A stretch of 64,000 nt of DNA from Anaerohalosphaeraceae bacterium (lineage in GTDB: Bacteria > Planctomycetota > Phycisphaerae > Sedimentisphaerales > UBA12454), in contig JAIORA010000037.1 of NCBI GenBank assembly GCA_021108375.1, forward strand, positions 85,118 to 149,117. The letters run 5' to 3'. The translations under genes were made by a program, and so were the position numbers. Below the pieces are notes generated by a model. The model was given only the letters and a program-made list of their open reading frames with translations. It was not told where the DNA came from and did no database searches. How positions within the stretch are numbered: the stretch's first letter is position 1; every line of letters starts with the position of its first letter. Of the stretch, positions 19,315 to 29,709 are shown piece by piece.

Positions 19315-21306
19315 TTGAAAATGAACATAGAAAAAATCGCAGCCAAACTCAGGCCTCTCATGCCATATAAGGTTGGCCACTGGATTCGGATGATGGAATT
19401 AGCCGAGCCTGACTTAAAGGCTTTGATAGAAAAACAAATAATATCGATAGCTTACAAAACTCTCGGTGACTTCCACAACAAAATCTTATTATCACTGCCG
19501 CCTGAGAGAAAAGCAAAGGGCTCAATCAATCTCGGCACCATTATTTATGACAAGGAAAAATGGCTTTTAGGAATTTCAACAAATGAATTTACTCAAAACA
19601 TGGCTATTTTAGGAAGGTCCGGTGCCGGCAAGACCAACGCTACCTTTTATATCCTAAGCCAGCTCATCGAAAAGAAAATACCATTCATCTTTATGGACTG
19701 GAAGAGAACTGTCAGGCATCTTATCCCCAATTTCAAAGACAAACTGAACATCTACACTCCCGGCAGAAGCCTAGTCAAATTTCCATTCAATCCTTTTGTT
19801 GTGCCGCCTGGCATCGAATACAACGTCTATGTCAATCAATTAGTCGATGTAATGAGCCAGGCTTTTACACTGGGCGATGGCTCACGAAGTCTCCTGCGGA
19901 AAGCAATCGCCCATATATACGCTCAGGGCAACCTTTGTCCTACGGTTAGCAATATTATCACAGAACTTGAAAAAGTCCCTGACAGTGGCCGTGCCGGCGG
20001 CTGGAAGGTTACCGCAATGAGGGCTCTGGAAAGCTTAGAATTTGCCGAGCTTTCATCAAATGATCAGATTTCTCAAGAACAATTAGCTAAAAAAATGCTT
20101 CATGAAAACACCGTTATCGAACTTGATGCATTAGCTGGCGAAAGTAAAAATTTTTTAATTCCAATACTTAGCCTTTGGCTGTATTATGTAAGATTGAAAT
20201 CGCAAGAACGAGAAAAGCTAAAAATCGTAATCTTCATTGAAGAAGCTCATCATGTTTTGCATAAACGGGCTCAAACTGCAAATGAAACAATACTGGAAAT
20301 GCTTTTCAGGCAGTGCAGGGAACTCGGCATAGGCATAGTAGTAATCGACCAGCATCCGCACTTACTTTCATCGGCGGCAATGGGCAATACCTACACAAGC
20401 ATATTTTTAAACCAAAAGGATCCCTCAGATATTAACAAAGCAACTGCGGTATGTTTGTTGGATACCGACGAAAAAAAGTATTTCTCAATGCTCCCTGTTG
20501 GCCAGGCAATCGTCAAAATCCAGGACAGATGGATGTTGCCAATGCACATTCAACTGCCGCTTATGAATGTAAAGAAAGGTTTGGTTACCGATGCAATCTT
20601 GGCAAGATATTCCGCAATAAATAACGCAAAAACAGCAGGTTCACACCGGAATACCTCTGTGTTTAAGCATGATGTTTCTCTTTTTGCCACTGATTTTGGA
20701 CAGGTTCAGCAGGTTCAGCTCTATGATATGCCCCTAAAACAACCAGCTTTAACTTTTATAGAGGATATTTTAGCCCATCCTGACGATGGCGTAAAAAACC
20801 GCTATAAAAGATTAGGTCTTAGTATCGGCACCGCAAGTAACATCAAAGAACAATTGTTGCACCATGGCTGGATAGAGGCACAGACAATAGATATGGGCCA
20901 AACAAGGAAGACCTGCCTGCGACTAACCAAACAGGCCAGAAATGCTCTTAACCTTGATTCCGCTTTACCTCAGCATGGCTCAATAGTCCATGAGTACTGG
21001 AAACGATTCTATGCCCAAAGATTCGGCGAACAGGGCTGCAAAGTAGAGCTTGAAGTACCACGAAAAACATCAGGCCGAGTCGATGTTGTCGCCAGTAAAG
21101 ACGGTGAGAAAATAGCCATTGAAATTGAAACCAGCAAATCCAATTTTATCCAAAATGTGAAGCAGGATTTACTCGCCAAATATGACAAAATCCTTGTTGT
21201 CGCAACCGATAAACTCGTCTTTGAAAAGATTGAGAAAAAACTGGCGAAAAAAGGGTTTTTAGGCATAAGTAAAATTAAGTTAATTTTAGCATCTAAGCAG
21301 AACTAA
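19315..21306 (+). CDS. HerA/DUF87-type ATPase with C-terminal winged-helix-like and PD-(D/E)XK-like nuclease region
   Basis: Walker A GRSGAGKTNAT, Walker B KIVIFIEEAHHVL, VVIDQHPHLLSSAAMGNTYTSIFLNQ; C-terminal RVDVVASKDGEKIAIEIETSKSNFIQNVKQDLLAKYDKILVVATD resembles a PD-(D/E)XK core. Confidence 0.75.
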   Translation: MKMNIEKIAAKLRPLMPYKVGHWIRMMELAEPDLKALIEKQIISIAYKTLGDFHNKILLSLPPERKAKGSINLGTIIYDKEKWLLGISTNEFTQNMAILGRSGAGKTNATFYILSQLIEKKIPFIFMDWKRTVRHLIPNFKDKLNIYTPGRSLVKFPFNPFVVPPGIEYNVYVNQLVDVMSQAFTLGDGSRSLLRKAIAHIYAQGNLCPTVSNIITELEKVPDSGRAGGWKVTAMRALESLEFAELSSNDQISQEQLAKKMLHENTVIELDALAGESKNFLIPILSLWLYYVRLKSQEREKLKIVIFIEEAHHVLHKRAQTANETILEMLFRQCRELGIGIVVIDQHPHLLSSAAMGNTYTSIFLNQKDPSDINKATAVCLLDTDEKKYFSMLPVGQAIVKIQDRWMLPMHIQLPLMNVKKGLVTDAILARYSAINNAKTAGSHRNTSVFKHDVSLFATDFGQVQQVQLYDMPLKQPALTFIEDILAHPDDGVKNRYKRLGLSIGTASNIKEQLLHHGWIEAQTIDMGQTRKTCLRLTKQARNALNLDSALPQHGSIVHEYWKRFYAQRFGEQGCKVELEVPRKTSGRVDVVASKDGEKIAIEIETSKSNFIQNVKQDLLAKYDKILVVATDKLVFEKIEKKLAKKGFLGISKIKLILASKQN

Positions 21307-21573
21307 AAACAAACCAACAATAATATATCGCCTTCAATTTATTTAACGCAAATCGCCTAATTTGACAATCTCAGAATATTTGTAAAAAATGTTTTGTTGT
21401 TTAAAATAGGAAGTTCTGCCACAACCTTTTATTTCTTCGAGAGATAAAGGCAAATCTTTTTATAAATAATTTGAAATACCAAAACATGGGATGCAAATTT
21501 CCAATTTTATTGCATAAGAATATTATATATATTATGATACTTAATAATGGCACTTGTTTAAAAGGAGACAAAC

Positions 21574-21795
21574 ATGAAAACTCCAATTAAATCAGCACCT
21601 ATGTTTGCGAATAAGTTTCGCGACACCCTTGAAGATAATAACAAGACACAACGGCAAATCGCCTCCGAATGCAAAATTTCATCCTCTGCAGTAAATAGGT
21701 TATGCAAAGATGGGATAGGTTCCGAAAATCATATCTGTATGATTCTGAAAAAATTCAACTATGAGACAGTTTATCAAAACCGTAGGAAATGTTGA
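21574..21795 (+). CDS. Small HTH (Cro/C1-like) protein
   Basis: 73 aa; TQRQIASECKISSSAVNRLCKDG helix-turn-helix; AAGGAG SD upstream; overlaps the integrase ORF by 35 bp. Confidence 0.6.
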   Translation: MKTPIKSAPMFANKFRDTLEDNNKTQRQIASECKISSSAVNRLCKDGIGSENHICMILKKFNYETVYQNRRKC

Positions 21796-22654
21796 TTTTA
21801 AGAAAATTCAGCATAGACATGGCGAATTGTTTATACAGGCCTGTCTGGATTCTGGCAACAGCCCCGCTACTGTTCGTAAAAAAATAGGTACGCTCAAACG
21901 AGTATTTCAGTTGACTGTGGAAAGAGGCCAATTGGATGAAAATCCTTTTAGATTTGTTCGCAAACCCAAGTCGTTTTCTAAGGCTATCAGGATATTTTCA
22001 GAGCAAGAGTGTCGAATGCTAATAAAGACAGCATTGGACACAAAGATTGGAGATTCATTCAGATGGGATATAATTTTTTTGCTGGCGTTAACTACTGCTA
22101 TGAGACGAGGTGAAATACTAAATATCACATGGAAAGATATTGATTTTGAAAACAACCAAATTAATGTCGCACAAAAAAAGGATACTGAGTTTACATGGCA
22201 GTGGGAAATTAAGGACAAGGAACACAGACGATTGCCCCTTACAGAAGAAGTTAGCAAACTGTTGACTAAGCACCACAACCAGCAGCCTGAAAGCTTTCCA
22301 TATGTCTTTGTTTTGCCTCAAAGATATGAACGCATTCAAAAGCTAAGGAAAGAGGGTAAATGGAGCCAGCGTAAAGCATCATGTCCTGCCAATAATTTCC
22401 GACGTCAATTCCAGCTGATTTTGTCGCATGCAGGTATTGAAGATGGCGAGTTCCATGACTTAAGAAGGACCTGTATAACAAACTGGTTCCGGAACGGCCT
22501 GAGTGAATACGATGTGATGACAATGGCCGGTCATTCATCTTTTGAGACGACAAGAAAATTTTACCTTGCCGTCAGAAATGACTTGCTTGAAAAGACAAAA
22601 GCCGCAAGTAGCAAAGCTTTGTCCAATATGTCTGTTGCAAATCTGTTGCAGTAG
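21761..22654 (+). CDS. Tyrosine recombinase/integrase
   Basis: Catalytic motifs TTAMRRGEIL, FHDLRRTCITN, MAGHSSFETTRKFYLAV present. Confidence 0.9.
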   Translation: MRQFIKTVGNVDFKKIQHRHGELFIQACLDSGNSPATVRKKIGTLKRVFQLTVERGQLDENPFRFVRKPKSFSKAIRIFSEQECRMLIKTALDTKIGDSFRWDIIFLLALTTAMRRGEILNITWKDIDFENNQINVAQKKDTEFTWQWEIKDKEHRRLPLTEEVSKLLTKHHNQQPESFPYVFVLPQRYERIQKLRKEGKWSQRKASCPANNFRRQFQLILSHAGIEDGEFHDLRRTCITNWFRNGLSEYDVMTMAGHSSFETTRKFYLAVRNDLLEKTKAASSKALSNMSVANLLQ

Positions 22655-22721
22655 GGGTATTAGACAAAAAAAACCTGCTATTGCTCGATTTTAACTCTTG
22701 CAACAACAGGCACTTAGCTAA

Positions 22722-22795
<74 letters not shown>

Positions 22796-22838
22796 ATAAG
22801 TTAAACCCAATAGTAACAGAACAAAAACGAAATAGCAA

Positions 22839-23258
22839 TCAAAGTTCCGCACAAATTTTTTCAGCTAACTGCTCAGCAATACCATCTTCATAACTAAACG
22901 ACGGCCAGCTATTGAAAACGCCATCACCTGTCATTCTTGGTATTATGTGAAAATGGACATGGTCAACCAACTGTCCGGCTGCCCTGCCATTATTACACAA
23001 AACATTATAACCGTCCGCTGCTACCGCTCGCGAAACAGCTCCGGCCAACCTGCCCAAAACCAGACTCACTGCTGCCAAAATATCCGACGGACAATCAGCG
23101 AGCTTATCATAATGGGATTTTGGAATCAACAACGTGTGCCCAAAACTTACTGGGTTAACATCCATAAAAGCAAGAACATTGTCATCTTCATAAATTCTCA
23201 CTGAGGGCAATTGCCCTGAAACAATTTTACAAAAAATACAATCTTGCTTTACTACCAT
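22839..23258 (-). CDS. HIT family protein
   Basis: CIFCKIVSGQLPSVRIYEDDNVLAFMDVNPVSFGHTLLIPK ... DHVHFHIIPR. Confidence 0.92.
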   Translation of the reverse strand: MVVKQDCIFCKIVSGQLPSVRIYEDDNVLAFMDVNPVSFGHTLLIPKSHYDKLADCPSDILAAVSLVLGRLAGAVSRAVAADGYNVLCNNGRAAGQLVDHVHFHIIPRMTGDGVFNSWPSFSYEDGIAEQLAEKICAEL

Positions 23259-23270
23259 ACTTGATAAACC

Positions 23271-23795
23271 TTACTCGGTCGCCTGTTCTGGAACCTCATC
23301 TGTCTCTGCAACCTTAGTTTCTTTAGATTCAGCGACAGCCTTTACAGTCTCAGCCTTTTTCTTCTTCGACTTAGCCTTTGGCTCAACCTTTTCATCAACA
23401 CCGACAAGTTGAAGCAGTGCGAGTTGGCCATTATCGCCAAGCCTGTTTTTGGAAAGCCTGATAATTCTCGTATAGCCACCGTTCCTGTCAAGAAAACGTG
23501 GGCCAATTTCGCTGAAAAGTTTCCCTATTACGGTACCTTTCTTTTCGTAACCCTTATCGGTTTGCTCGACAATGTTACGATTTCCAAGTATCGCGATAGC
23601 GCGTCTTCTGGATGCAAGATCCCCCTTCCTCGCAAGTGTTATCAGTTTTTCAGCAAAACTCTTTACGTGTTTTGCTTTTTGCACAGTAGTACTGATAGTC
23701 TCATGCTCAAAAAGTGAAGCAGCTAAATTCCTTCGCATCGCCAGGCGATGTTCGCTTGTTCTATTAAGTTGTCCACCAGCAATTCTGTGCCGCAT
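23271..23795 (-). CDS. rplQ: 50S ribosomal protein L17
   Basis: MRHRIAGGQLNRTSEHRLAMRRNLAASLFEHETISTT; lysine-rich C-terminal tail. Confidence 0.97.
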   Translation of the reverse strand: MRHRIAGGQLNRTSEHRLAMRRNLAASLFEHETISTTVQKAKHVKSFAEKLITLARKGDLASRRRAIAILGNRNIVEQTDKGYEKKGTVIGKLFSEIGPRFLDRNGGYTRIIRLSKNRLGDNGQLALLQLVGVDEKVEPKAKSKKKKAETVKAVAESKETKVAETDEVPEQATE

Positions 23796-23833
23796 ATTTA
23801 AAATTCCTCAAAAAATCAAATCCAAAACTAAAA

Positions 23834-24835
23834 CTACTCTAAATCTGTCATACCCAGCGAAAGCCCCATATCAGCAAGCTTGCGTTTTATTTCTCTAAGA
23901 CTGGTTTTGCCAAAACTTCTGAGCTTAAGTAACTCAGACTCTGTTAATCTGACCATCTGACCAACAGTATCAATATGGCTTGCCTCAAGGCAATTGTTGG
24001 CACGAACACTTAACTCAAGCTCCTGTATCGGAGTGTTAATTTTGGCGAGGAGTTCCTCGTCAATACCCTGTTCCTGTTCAACTTCGGCAACGTCAGCTTG
24101 GGCAACTGTATCCTGGCCCAATTCAAAATACTCGACAAACGGATTAACATGTTTACGCAAAATCTTAGCCGCTTCGACCAATGCCATCTCAGGCGTAACC
24201 GTTCCATTTGTCCAAATTTCTAAAATCAACCGGTCATAATTGGTCTTCTGGCCCACGCGAGTATCTTCTGTTTTGTAGCGAACGCGTGTTACAGGCGAAT
24301 AAATCGCATCAACCTCAATAATGCCAAGTTCCTGTTCGAACCTGTCCACTTCGGCAAGCCTTTCAGCCGCTGGAGAATAACCTCTACCAGTCTTAACCGT
24401 AAGCTCCATCGAAAATTCAATATCTTCAGTGAGCGTTGCCAAAACATAGTCAGGAGTAACTATCTCTATCGAAGAGTCCGTCTGTAACTGGCCGGCAGTT
24501 ACCACTCCGGCTTTGTTGGCCGAGACGGTTATAACTTTAGGTTCATCGCAGGTTTTTCTGACGACCATATTTTTTACATTTAGAACTATTTCTGTTATGT
24601 CTTCCTTAACACCTTTTATACTGGTAAATTCATGGTCAGCACCAGCAATCTTAACCGTAGTTACCGCAGCACCTTCGAGAGAAGACAGCAATACTCTGCG
24701 AAGACTGTTACCAATCGTCGTGCCGAAACCATGCTCAAATGGCTCTACACAAAACTTACCATATGTATCGATAGAAATATGCCCATCTCTCTCAACGCGA
24801 GTTGGCAGTTCTAAACCTCTCCATGTCATTCTCAT
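23834..24835 (-). CDS. rpoA: DNA-directed RNA polymerase subunit alpha (start revised to MRMTWRGLELP)
   Basis: FGTTIGNSLRRVLLSSLEGAAVTTVKI and C-terminal domain; synteny. Confidence 0.97.
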   Translation of the reverse strand: MRMTWRGLELPTRVERDGHISIDTYGKFCVEPFEHGFGTTIGNSLRRVLLSSLEGAAVTTVKIAGADHEFTSIKGVKEDITEIVLNVKNMVVRKTCDEPKVITVSANKAGVVTAGQLQTDSSIEIVTPDYVLATLTEDIEFSMELTVKTGRGYSPAAERLAEVDRFEQELGIIEVDAIYSPVTRVRYKTEDTRVGQKTNYDRLILEIWTNGTVTPEMALVEAAKILRKHVNPFVEYFELGQDTVAQADVAEVEQEQGIDEELLAKINTPIQELELSVRANNCLEASHIDTVGQMVRLTESELLKLRSFGKTSLREIKRKLADMGLSLGMTDLE

Positions 24836-24966
24836 ATATCGGCCTCCTAAAATATAGGCAATTGTTCTCAGTTGTCCCGACGGGGGCCATCCCATCGTAC
24901 TACTATCTGTTAACTGCCAGTGAAATTACTATGTTTTTAATCCTAAACGGATGTAACCAACAATCA

Positions 24967-25599
24967 TTACCTCGAACAGAATTCAACAACCAGTTGCTCT
25001 TCTATTGGCAACTGCACATCTTCACGCGAAGGCAGAGCCACAATTGTCGCCGCAGGAGCGCTGGCATCAAGCTGAAGCCAACCCTGTGTTGTGAAGTTTG
25101 AATTAGTTTCAAGCTGCTCTTTGATTCTTTTCTTACTTTTTTCCGAAGACTTTATCGTTATCTTATCTCCAATGTTCACGGTGAAGTCGGGAATGTCCAC
25201 CTTTCGGCCGCCAACATGAATATGGCCGTGGCTAATAAGCTGCCTTGCGGATTTTCTTGAAGGCGCAAAATTCAACTTATAAATAACATTGTCAAGACGC
25301 CTTTCGAGCAGGGTAAGCAATTGCTCGCCGGTATTGCCTTTAATCCGTTCAGCCTCTTTGAAATAACGGCTAAACTGTTTTTCGGCAACGCCGTAATAAC
25401 GTTTAACCTTTTGTTTTTCACGAAGCCGAACTCCGTAATCACTGTTTTTGCTACGTTTCCAGCCGTGCATACCTGGTGCAAGATTACGCTGACGCTTTTC
25501 GACAGGACACTTTGCAGTCTCACAACGAAAGCCCTTCAGCATTAATTTCATACCTTCACGACGGCAAAGCTTACAGGATGAATCAAGATAACGTCCCAT
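24967..25599 (-). CDS. rpsD: 30S ribosomal protein S4
   Basis: MGRYLDSSCKLCRREGMKLMLKG; S4 domain ARQLISHGHIHVGGRKVDIPDF. Confidence 0.97.
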   Translation of the reverse strand: MGRYLDSSCKLCRREGMKLMLKGFRCETAKCPVEKRQRNLAPGMHGWKRSKNSDYGVRLREKQKVKRYYGVAEKQFSRYFKEAERIKGNTGEQLLTLLERRLDNVIYKLNFAPSRKSARQLISHGHIHVGGRKVDIPDFTVNIGDKITIKSSEKSKKRIKEQLETNSNFTTQGWLQLDASAPAATIVALPSREDVQLPIEEQLVVEFCSR

Positions 25600-25709
25600 A
25601 CTTTATATTTGCTCCAAATTTCAAATTCAATTATTTGCCCTACCTGCTAAAATCTGCTGGCGGCAATTTTAAGTCTCAATCTTTTGTTCTAACTTTTGCC
25701 TTAACTAAT

Positions 25710-26081
25710 TTACACTCTTCTGCGTTTAGGAGGTCTGCAACCATTATGAGGAATAGGAGTAACATCCTCTATGGACGAAATTCTCAGGCCGGCAGACTGC
25801 ATAGCCGAAATTGCCGACTCACGTCCTGAGCCTGGACCTTTAACCCTTACCTCAACTTCGCGAATACCAAATCTCTTTGCGGCGTTAGCACATTTTTCGC
25901 CAGCTCTCTGAGCGGCGAAAGGTGTGCTTTTACGCGACCCCTTGAACCCGACAGTGCCGCCGGAATCTCTACAAATAGTATCGCCGTTTGCATCGGTTAT
26001 TGTTATAAGCGTATTGTTGAATGTCGCTCTGATATGAACAACACCCTTAACAACATTTCTTCTTATCTTTCCCTTAGCCAT
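25710..26081 (-). CDS. rpsK: 30S ribosomal protein S11
   Basis: [24 protein letters not shown]...[15 protein letters not shown]. Confidence 0.98.
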   Translation of the reverse strand: MAKGKIRRNVVKGVVHIRATFNNTLITITDANGDTICRDSGGTVGFKGSRKSTPFAAQRAGEKCANAAKRFGIREVEVRVKGPGSGRESAISAMQSAGLRISSIEDVTPIPHNGCRPPKRRRV

Positions 26082-26106
26082 TGATTCGATAATCCTCGAT
26101 CAAAAA

Positions 26107-26490
26107 TTAACGTAATTCTTTAACGCCCCTCTTGCCGGCAACAGTTTTCTTCTTGCCTTTGCGGGTACGGGCATTACTCTGGGTCTGCTGACCACGAACA
26201 GGCATACCCCTGCGATGACGCAAACCTCTATAACAACCAATATCACGAAGCCTTGCGATATTCTGTGAAACCTGTCTCCTAAGCTGACCTTCAACAACAT
26301 AGTCACGGTCAATTATCTGTGCGATTTTGCTAACCTCGTCCTCGGTGAGCTTGCCTGCGTGAATCTCCGGCTCAATGCCAAGCTCTTTAATAATCTTGGC
26401 GGCAGAAAATCTGCCAATCCCGTGGATATAGGTCAGTGCTATCCAGACACACTTATTATTAGGAACATCAGTACCAACTATACGCGGCAT
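26107..26490 (-). CDS. rpsM: 30S ribosomal protein S13
   Basis: [26 protein letters not shown]...[25 protein letters not shown]. Confidence 0.98.
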   Translation of the reverse strand: MPRIVGTDVPNNKCVWIALTYIHGIGRFSAAKIIKELGIEPEIHAGKLTEDEVSKIAQIIDRDYVVEGQLRRQVSQNIARLRDIGCYRGLRHRRGMPVRGQQTQSNARTRKGKKKTVAGKRGVKELR

Positions 26491-26515
26491 AACAAAACCT
26501 CTCTTGCTTTAAATA

Positions 26516-26632
26516 TTAGCCCTGCCTCTGTTTGTGACGCGGATCTGCCGAACAAATCACGCGAACAACACCCTTACGGCGAATAACCTTACAATTTTCA
26601 CATATACGCTTTACAGAACTTCTAACTTTCAT
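26516..26632 (-). CDS. rpmJ: 50S ribosomal protein L36 (not in ORF track)
   Basis: Manual translation [38 protein letters not shown] between rpsM and infA. Confidence 0.95.
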   Translation of the reverse strand: MKVRSSVKRICENCKVIRRKGVVRVICSADPRHKQRQG

Positions 26633-26653
26633 AACTACACCTTCTATTTTCTT

Positions 26654-26878
26654 TTAATGTCGCAGAGTAACTCTGCCTTTAGTCAAATCGTAAGGCGACA
26701 TCTCAACCGTTACCGTATCGCCGGCAAGAATCCGTATAAAATGCATTCGCATTTTACCTGAAACGTGCGCCATAATAATATGGCCGTTCTCAAGCTCAAC
26801 CTTGAACATCGCATTCGGCAATGCTTCAAGAACTTTGCCTTCAACTTTTATCGCTTCTTTTTTTGACATTATATCCAA
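26654..26878 (-). CDS. infA: Translation initiation factor IF-1
   Basis: [68 protein letters not shown]. Confidence 0.97.
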   Translation of the reverse strand: MDIMSKKEAIKVEGKVLEALPNAMFKVELENGHIIMAHVSGKMRMHFIRILAGDTVTVEMSPYDLTKGRVTLRH

Positions 26879-26880
26879 AG

Positions 26881-27657
26881 CTATATTGTTAATACATCAT
26901 TACCACTTCGCGAGACTGCTATCGTATGCTCAAAATGAGCCGACGGCCTGGAGTCTTTAGTTGCCACAGTCCAGCCGTCCTTTAGAGTTACCACTTCCGC
27001 AGTTCCCATATTAATCATCGGTTCAACCGCAATGACCATCCCCTCGGCAAGAAAGATGTCATTTCTCAGCAAATCCTTATTGACAAAATTCTGTACCTTT
27101 GGGTCTTCGTGCATCTGTGTGCCTATGCCGTGACCAACAAACTCTCTTACTACCGAAAAACCAGCAGATTCGGCACAACGCTGCATTTGAGCGGCCACAC
27201 TACTCCACTTAACGCCCGGCCTCATTTGCTCAACAGCAATATCAAGCACTCTTTTAGTCGTATCGACCAGCTTCTGTTTATCGGCATCAATCTGGCCGAT
27301 GGGTATCGTAACAGCCGAATCACCACAGTAGCCATTTAGCTTGACTCCGAAATCAACGCTCAGAATATCACCTTCTTTTAATACTGTCTTTTCCGAAGGA
27401 ATACCGTGAACAACCTGCTCGTTAAGCGATGCACATATCGCTGCCGGAAAAGGCTTTTTTGCGAACGGGCTTTTAACACCCTTAAAAAGCGTTGCCGCTC
27501 CATACTCGGCAGATATTTTCTCTGCAATAGTATTAAGCTCGGCAGTACTCATTCCCGGCACTGCAATCTCTCTAAGTTTTGAAAGAACCTCAGCAACAAC
27601 CGCCCCCGCTCTTCTCATCAGTTCTATTTCTCTTTTGCTGCGAAGCGTTATTGCCAT
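26881..27657 (-). CDS. map: Methionine aminopeptidase, type I (start revised to [14 protein letters not shown])
   Basis: [30 protein letters not shown] motifs. Confidence 0.96.
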   Translation of the reverse strand: MAITLRSKREIELMRRAGAVVAEVLSKLREIAVPGMSTAELNTIAEKISAEYGAATLFKGVKSPFAKKPFPAAICASLNEQVVHGIPSEKTVLKEGDILSVDFGVKLNGYCGDSAVTIPIGQIDADKQKLVDTTKRVLDIAVEQMRPGVKWSSVAAQMQRCAESAGFSVVREFVGHGIGTQMHEDPKVQNFVNKDLLRNDIFLAEGMVIAVEPMINMGTAEVVTLKDGWTVATKDSRPSAHFEHTIAVSRSGNDVLTI

Positions 27658-27664
27658 TTTTTTC

Positions 27665-28321
27665 TCATACCGCCACAAGACCATCAAGCATACTAAAAAC
27701 TTCTGCCGTTATCTTGTCAATCTCATTATCTGCGTTAACATTAAATATCTTATAGCCACTCTTCTTATAATAACCCACAACCGCCGCTGTCTGGGCGTGA
27801 TAGGTTACGAGTCTGTTTTTAACAACTTCCGGCTTATCATCAGGCCTCTGGACAAGTTCCTGGTCGGAACATTTATCACAAAAACCATCTTTTTTCGGCT
27901 TCAGCGTCTCAAGGTGATAAACCTCACCGCAAGCGGGGCAACTTCTTCTGCCGGTCAAACGGTTCTCTATCACTGCATCTTCTATCTGCAAATTGACAAT
28001 CGCATCAATTTTCTTGTTTTCACTATCTAAAGCCTTGTCCAGCTCAACCGCCTGAACAGTCGTCCTCGGAAAACCGTCAAGCACGCATCCACCATCAGAA
28101 GCGTTTATGGCCGAGACCATCATAGATATAATGACATCGTCCGGAACCAACTGGCCGCTATCCATAAAGCTCTGAGCTTTTTTGCCAAGTTCGCTGCCGT
28201 CGCTGCGTTCTTTTCTCAATATGTCGCCACTGGACAAATGAGTCAGATTGTACTTCTCGATGATGCGTTTACACTGAGTACCTTTGCCCGCTCCCGGAGG
28301 TCCTAACAATACAATTATCAT
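27665..28321 (-). CDS. adk: Adenylate kinase
   Basis: LLGPPGAGKGTQCKRI; zinc-binding lid CPACGEVYH...CDKC; stop is TGA. Confidence 0.97.
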   Translation of the reverse strand: MIIVLLGPPGAGKGTQCKRIIEKYNLTHLSSGDILRKERSDGSELGKKAQSFMDSGQLVPDDVIISMMVSAINASDGGCVLDGFPRTTVQAVELDKALDSENKKIDAIVNLQIEDAVIENRLTGRRSCPACGEVYHLETLKPKKDGFCDKCSDQELVQRPDDKPEVVKNRLVTYHAQTAAVVGYYKKSGYKIFNVNADNEIDKITAEVFSMLDGLVAV

Positions 28322-29685
28322 CAGCGAGCTCCCTTTATTCGGCCGGAAGCACTAAAACCCTGATAGTTACGCATTATAAGATTGGACTCAATCCTCTGGA
28401 CAAGGTCCAGCGAAACACTTACAACAATCAGCAAGCCCGTACCACCGAAAAACGATGCTACCCGCCAATCAATATCAAGACCCGGCATCTGAGCGATGAC
28501 ACTTGGAACAACAGCAATTATCGCGAGAAACGCGGCACCAAAATATGTAATTCTGGCCATAACTGTCTCAAGGTATTCAGCCGTTCTGTGGCCAGGCCGC
28601 AAGCCCGGGATAAAACTGCCGGAATTACGCAAATTCTTAGCCATCTCTTTGGGCTGAAACTGAACAGTAGTCCAGAAATAAGCAAAAAGAATAATAAGTA
28701 TAACCATAACCAAATTGTAAATATACGCTCCTGGCCGAAGCGATGCCGAGATACTGCCAAGTATTGCTGAGTCTCTCAACGTTCCAATATTCATAAGCTG
28801 TGCCACAAGAATCGGCGGAAACTGCATAAGACTCGATGCAAAAATAATCGGCATAACTCCACCGTGATTTACCCTCAACGGCAAATAATGTCTTTGGCCG
28901 CCATACATCCTTCTGCCCCGCATCTGTTTTGCCTGCTGAATCGGAATGCGTCTCTGTCCCTGCGTTATGAGTATCGCCCCGGCTACAACAAAGATAAAAG
29001 CAACAATCAAAAACAGAATTTTCGCAGGCCCATAAGCACCGGCATTAACTCCGCCACCAACTGTGAAAGACGCGTTTTCCCATATCATCATAAACGTTGC
29101 CGGCATTCTCGAAACAATACCAGCCATAATCAAAAGACTAATGCCGTTACCTATGCCATACTCATCTATCTGTTCGCCAAGCCACATCAAAAATATCGTC
29201 CCGGCAGTCATACCAGCTATGCCGGTAATCATAGCCATACCTTCCATTCCCGGATAGGCATAAGGCCTCATCATCTTTACAAAAAGTATCGATTGCACCA
29301 GACATATCGGAACCGTCAGATAGCGCGTATATTCCTGTATCTTTTTATGACCAGTCTGCCCTTCCTCCTTGAGTTTTTTAAGCGAAGGAAGAACCTCTCC
29401 CAAAAGCATAAAAATAATCGAAGAAGTAATATAAGGCATAATTCCCAAGCCGAACAAACTACTCTTGCTCAGATTACCACCGCTAAGCATCTGCAAATGC
29501 TCCATCGCTCTACTTACCGGACTGGTGTCATCTTTTTGCGATGCCGCACCAATCATAGCCTTTTGGTCGATACCCGGCAACGGAATATGAAAGCCCACCC
29601 TGTAAATAATCAAAAGCGCAACCGTAAACAGCACCTTGTTTCTCAGGTCCGGTATTTTGAATATATTAAAAGCAGTGCCTAACAT
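28321..29685 (-). CDS. secY: Protein translocase subunit SecY
   Basis: VGFHIPLPGID, QRRIPIQQAKQ, multi-TM; stop is TGA. Confidence 0.97.
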   Translation of the reverse strand: MLGTAFNIFKIPDLRNKVLFTVALLIIYRVGFHIPLPGIDQKAMIGAASQKDDTSPVSRAMEHLQMLSGGNLSKSSLFGLGIMPYITSSIIFMLLGEVLPSLKKLKEEGQTGHKKIQEYTRYLTVPICLVQSILFVKMMRPYAYPGMEGMAMITGIAGMTAGTIFLMWLGEQIDEYGIGNGISLLIMAGIVSRMPATFMMIWENASFTVGGGVNAGAYGPAKILFLIVAFIFVVAGAILITQGQRRIPIQQAKQMRGRRMYGGQRHYLPLRVNHGGVMPIIFASSLMQFPPILVAQLMNIGTLRDSAILGSISASLRPGAYIYNLVMVILIILFAYFWTTVQFQPKEMAKNLRNSGSFIPGLRPGHRTAEYLETVMARITYFGAAFLAIIAVVPSVIAQMPGLDIDWRVASFFGGTGLLIVVSVSLDLVQRIESNLIMRNYQGFSASGRIKGAR

Positions 29686-29709
29686 TTATAGTTCCTCTCG
29701 CAGATTCCG

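Noticed and set aside
16500-22720. Defined attL for the tRNA-Met island
   Set aside because: No direct repeat of the tRNA 3' end could be found by eye on the left side; boundary not claimed.
28864-29682. 272-aa plus-strand ORF
   Set aside because: Antisense to secY; composition inconsistent with a real protein.
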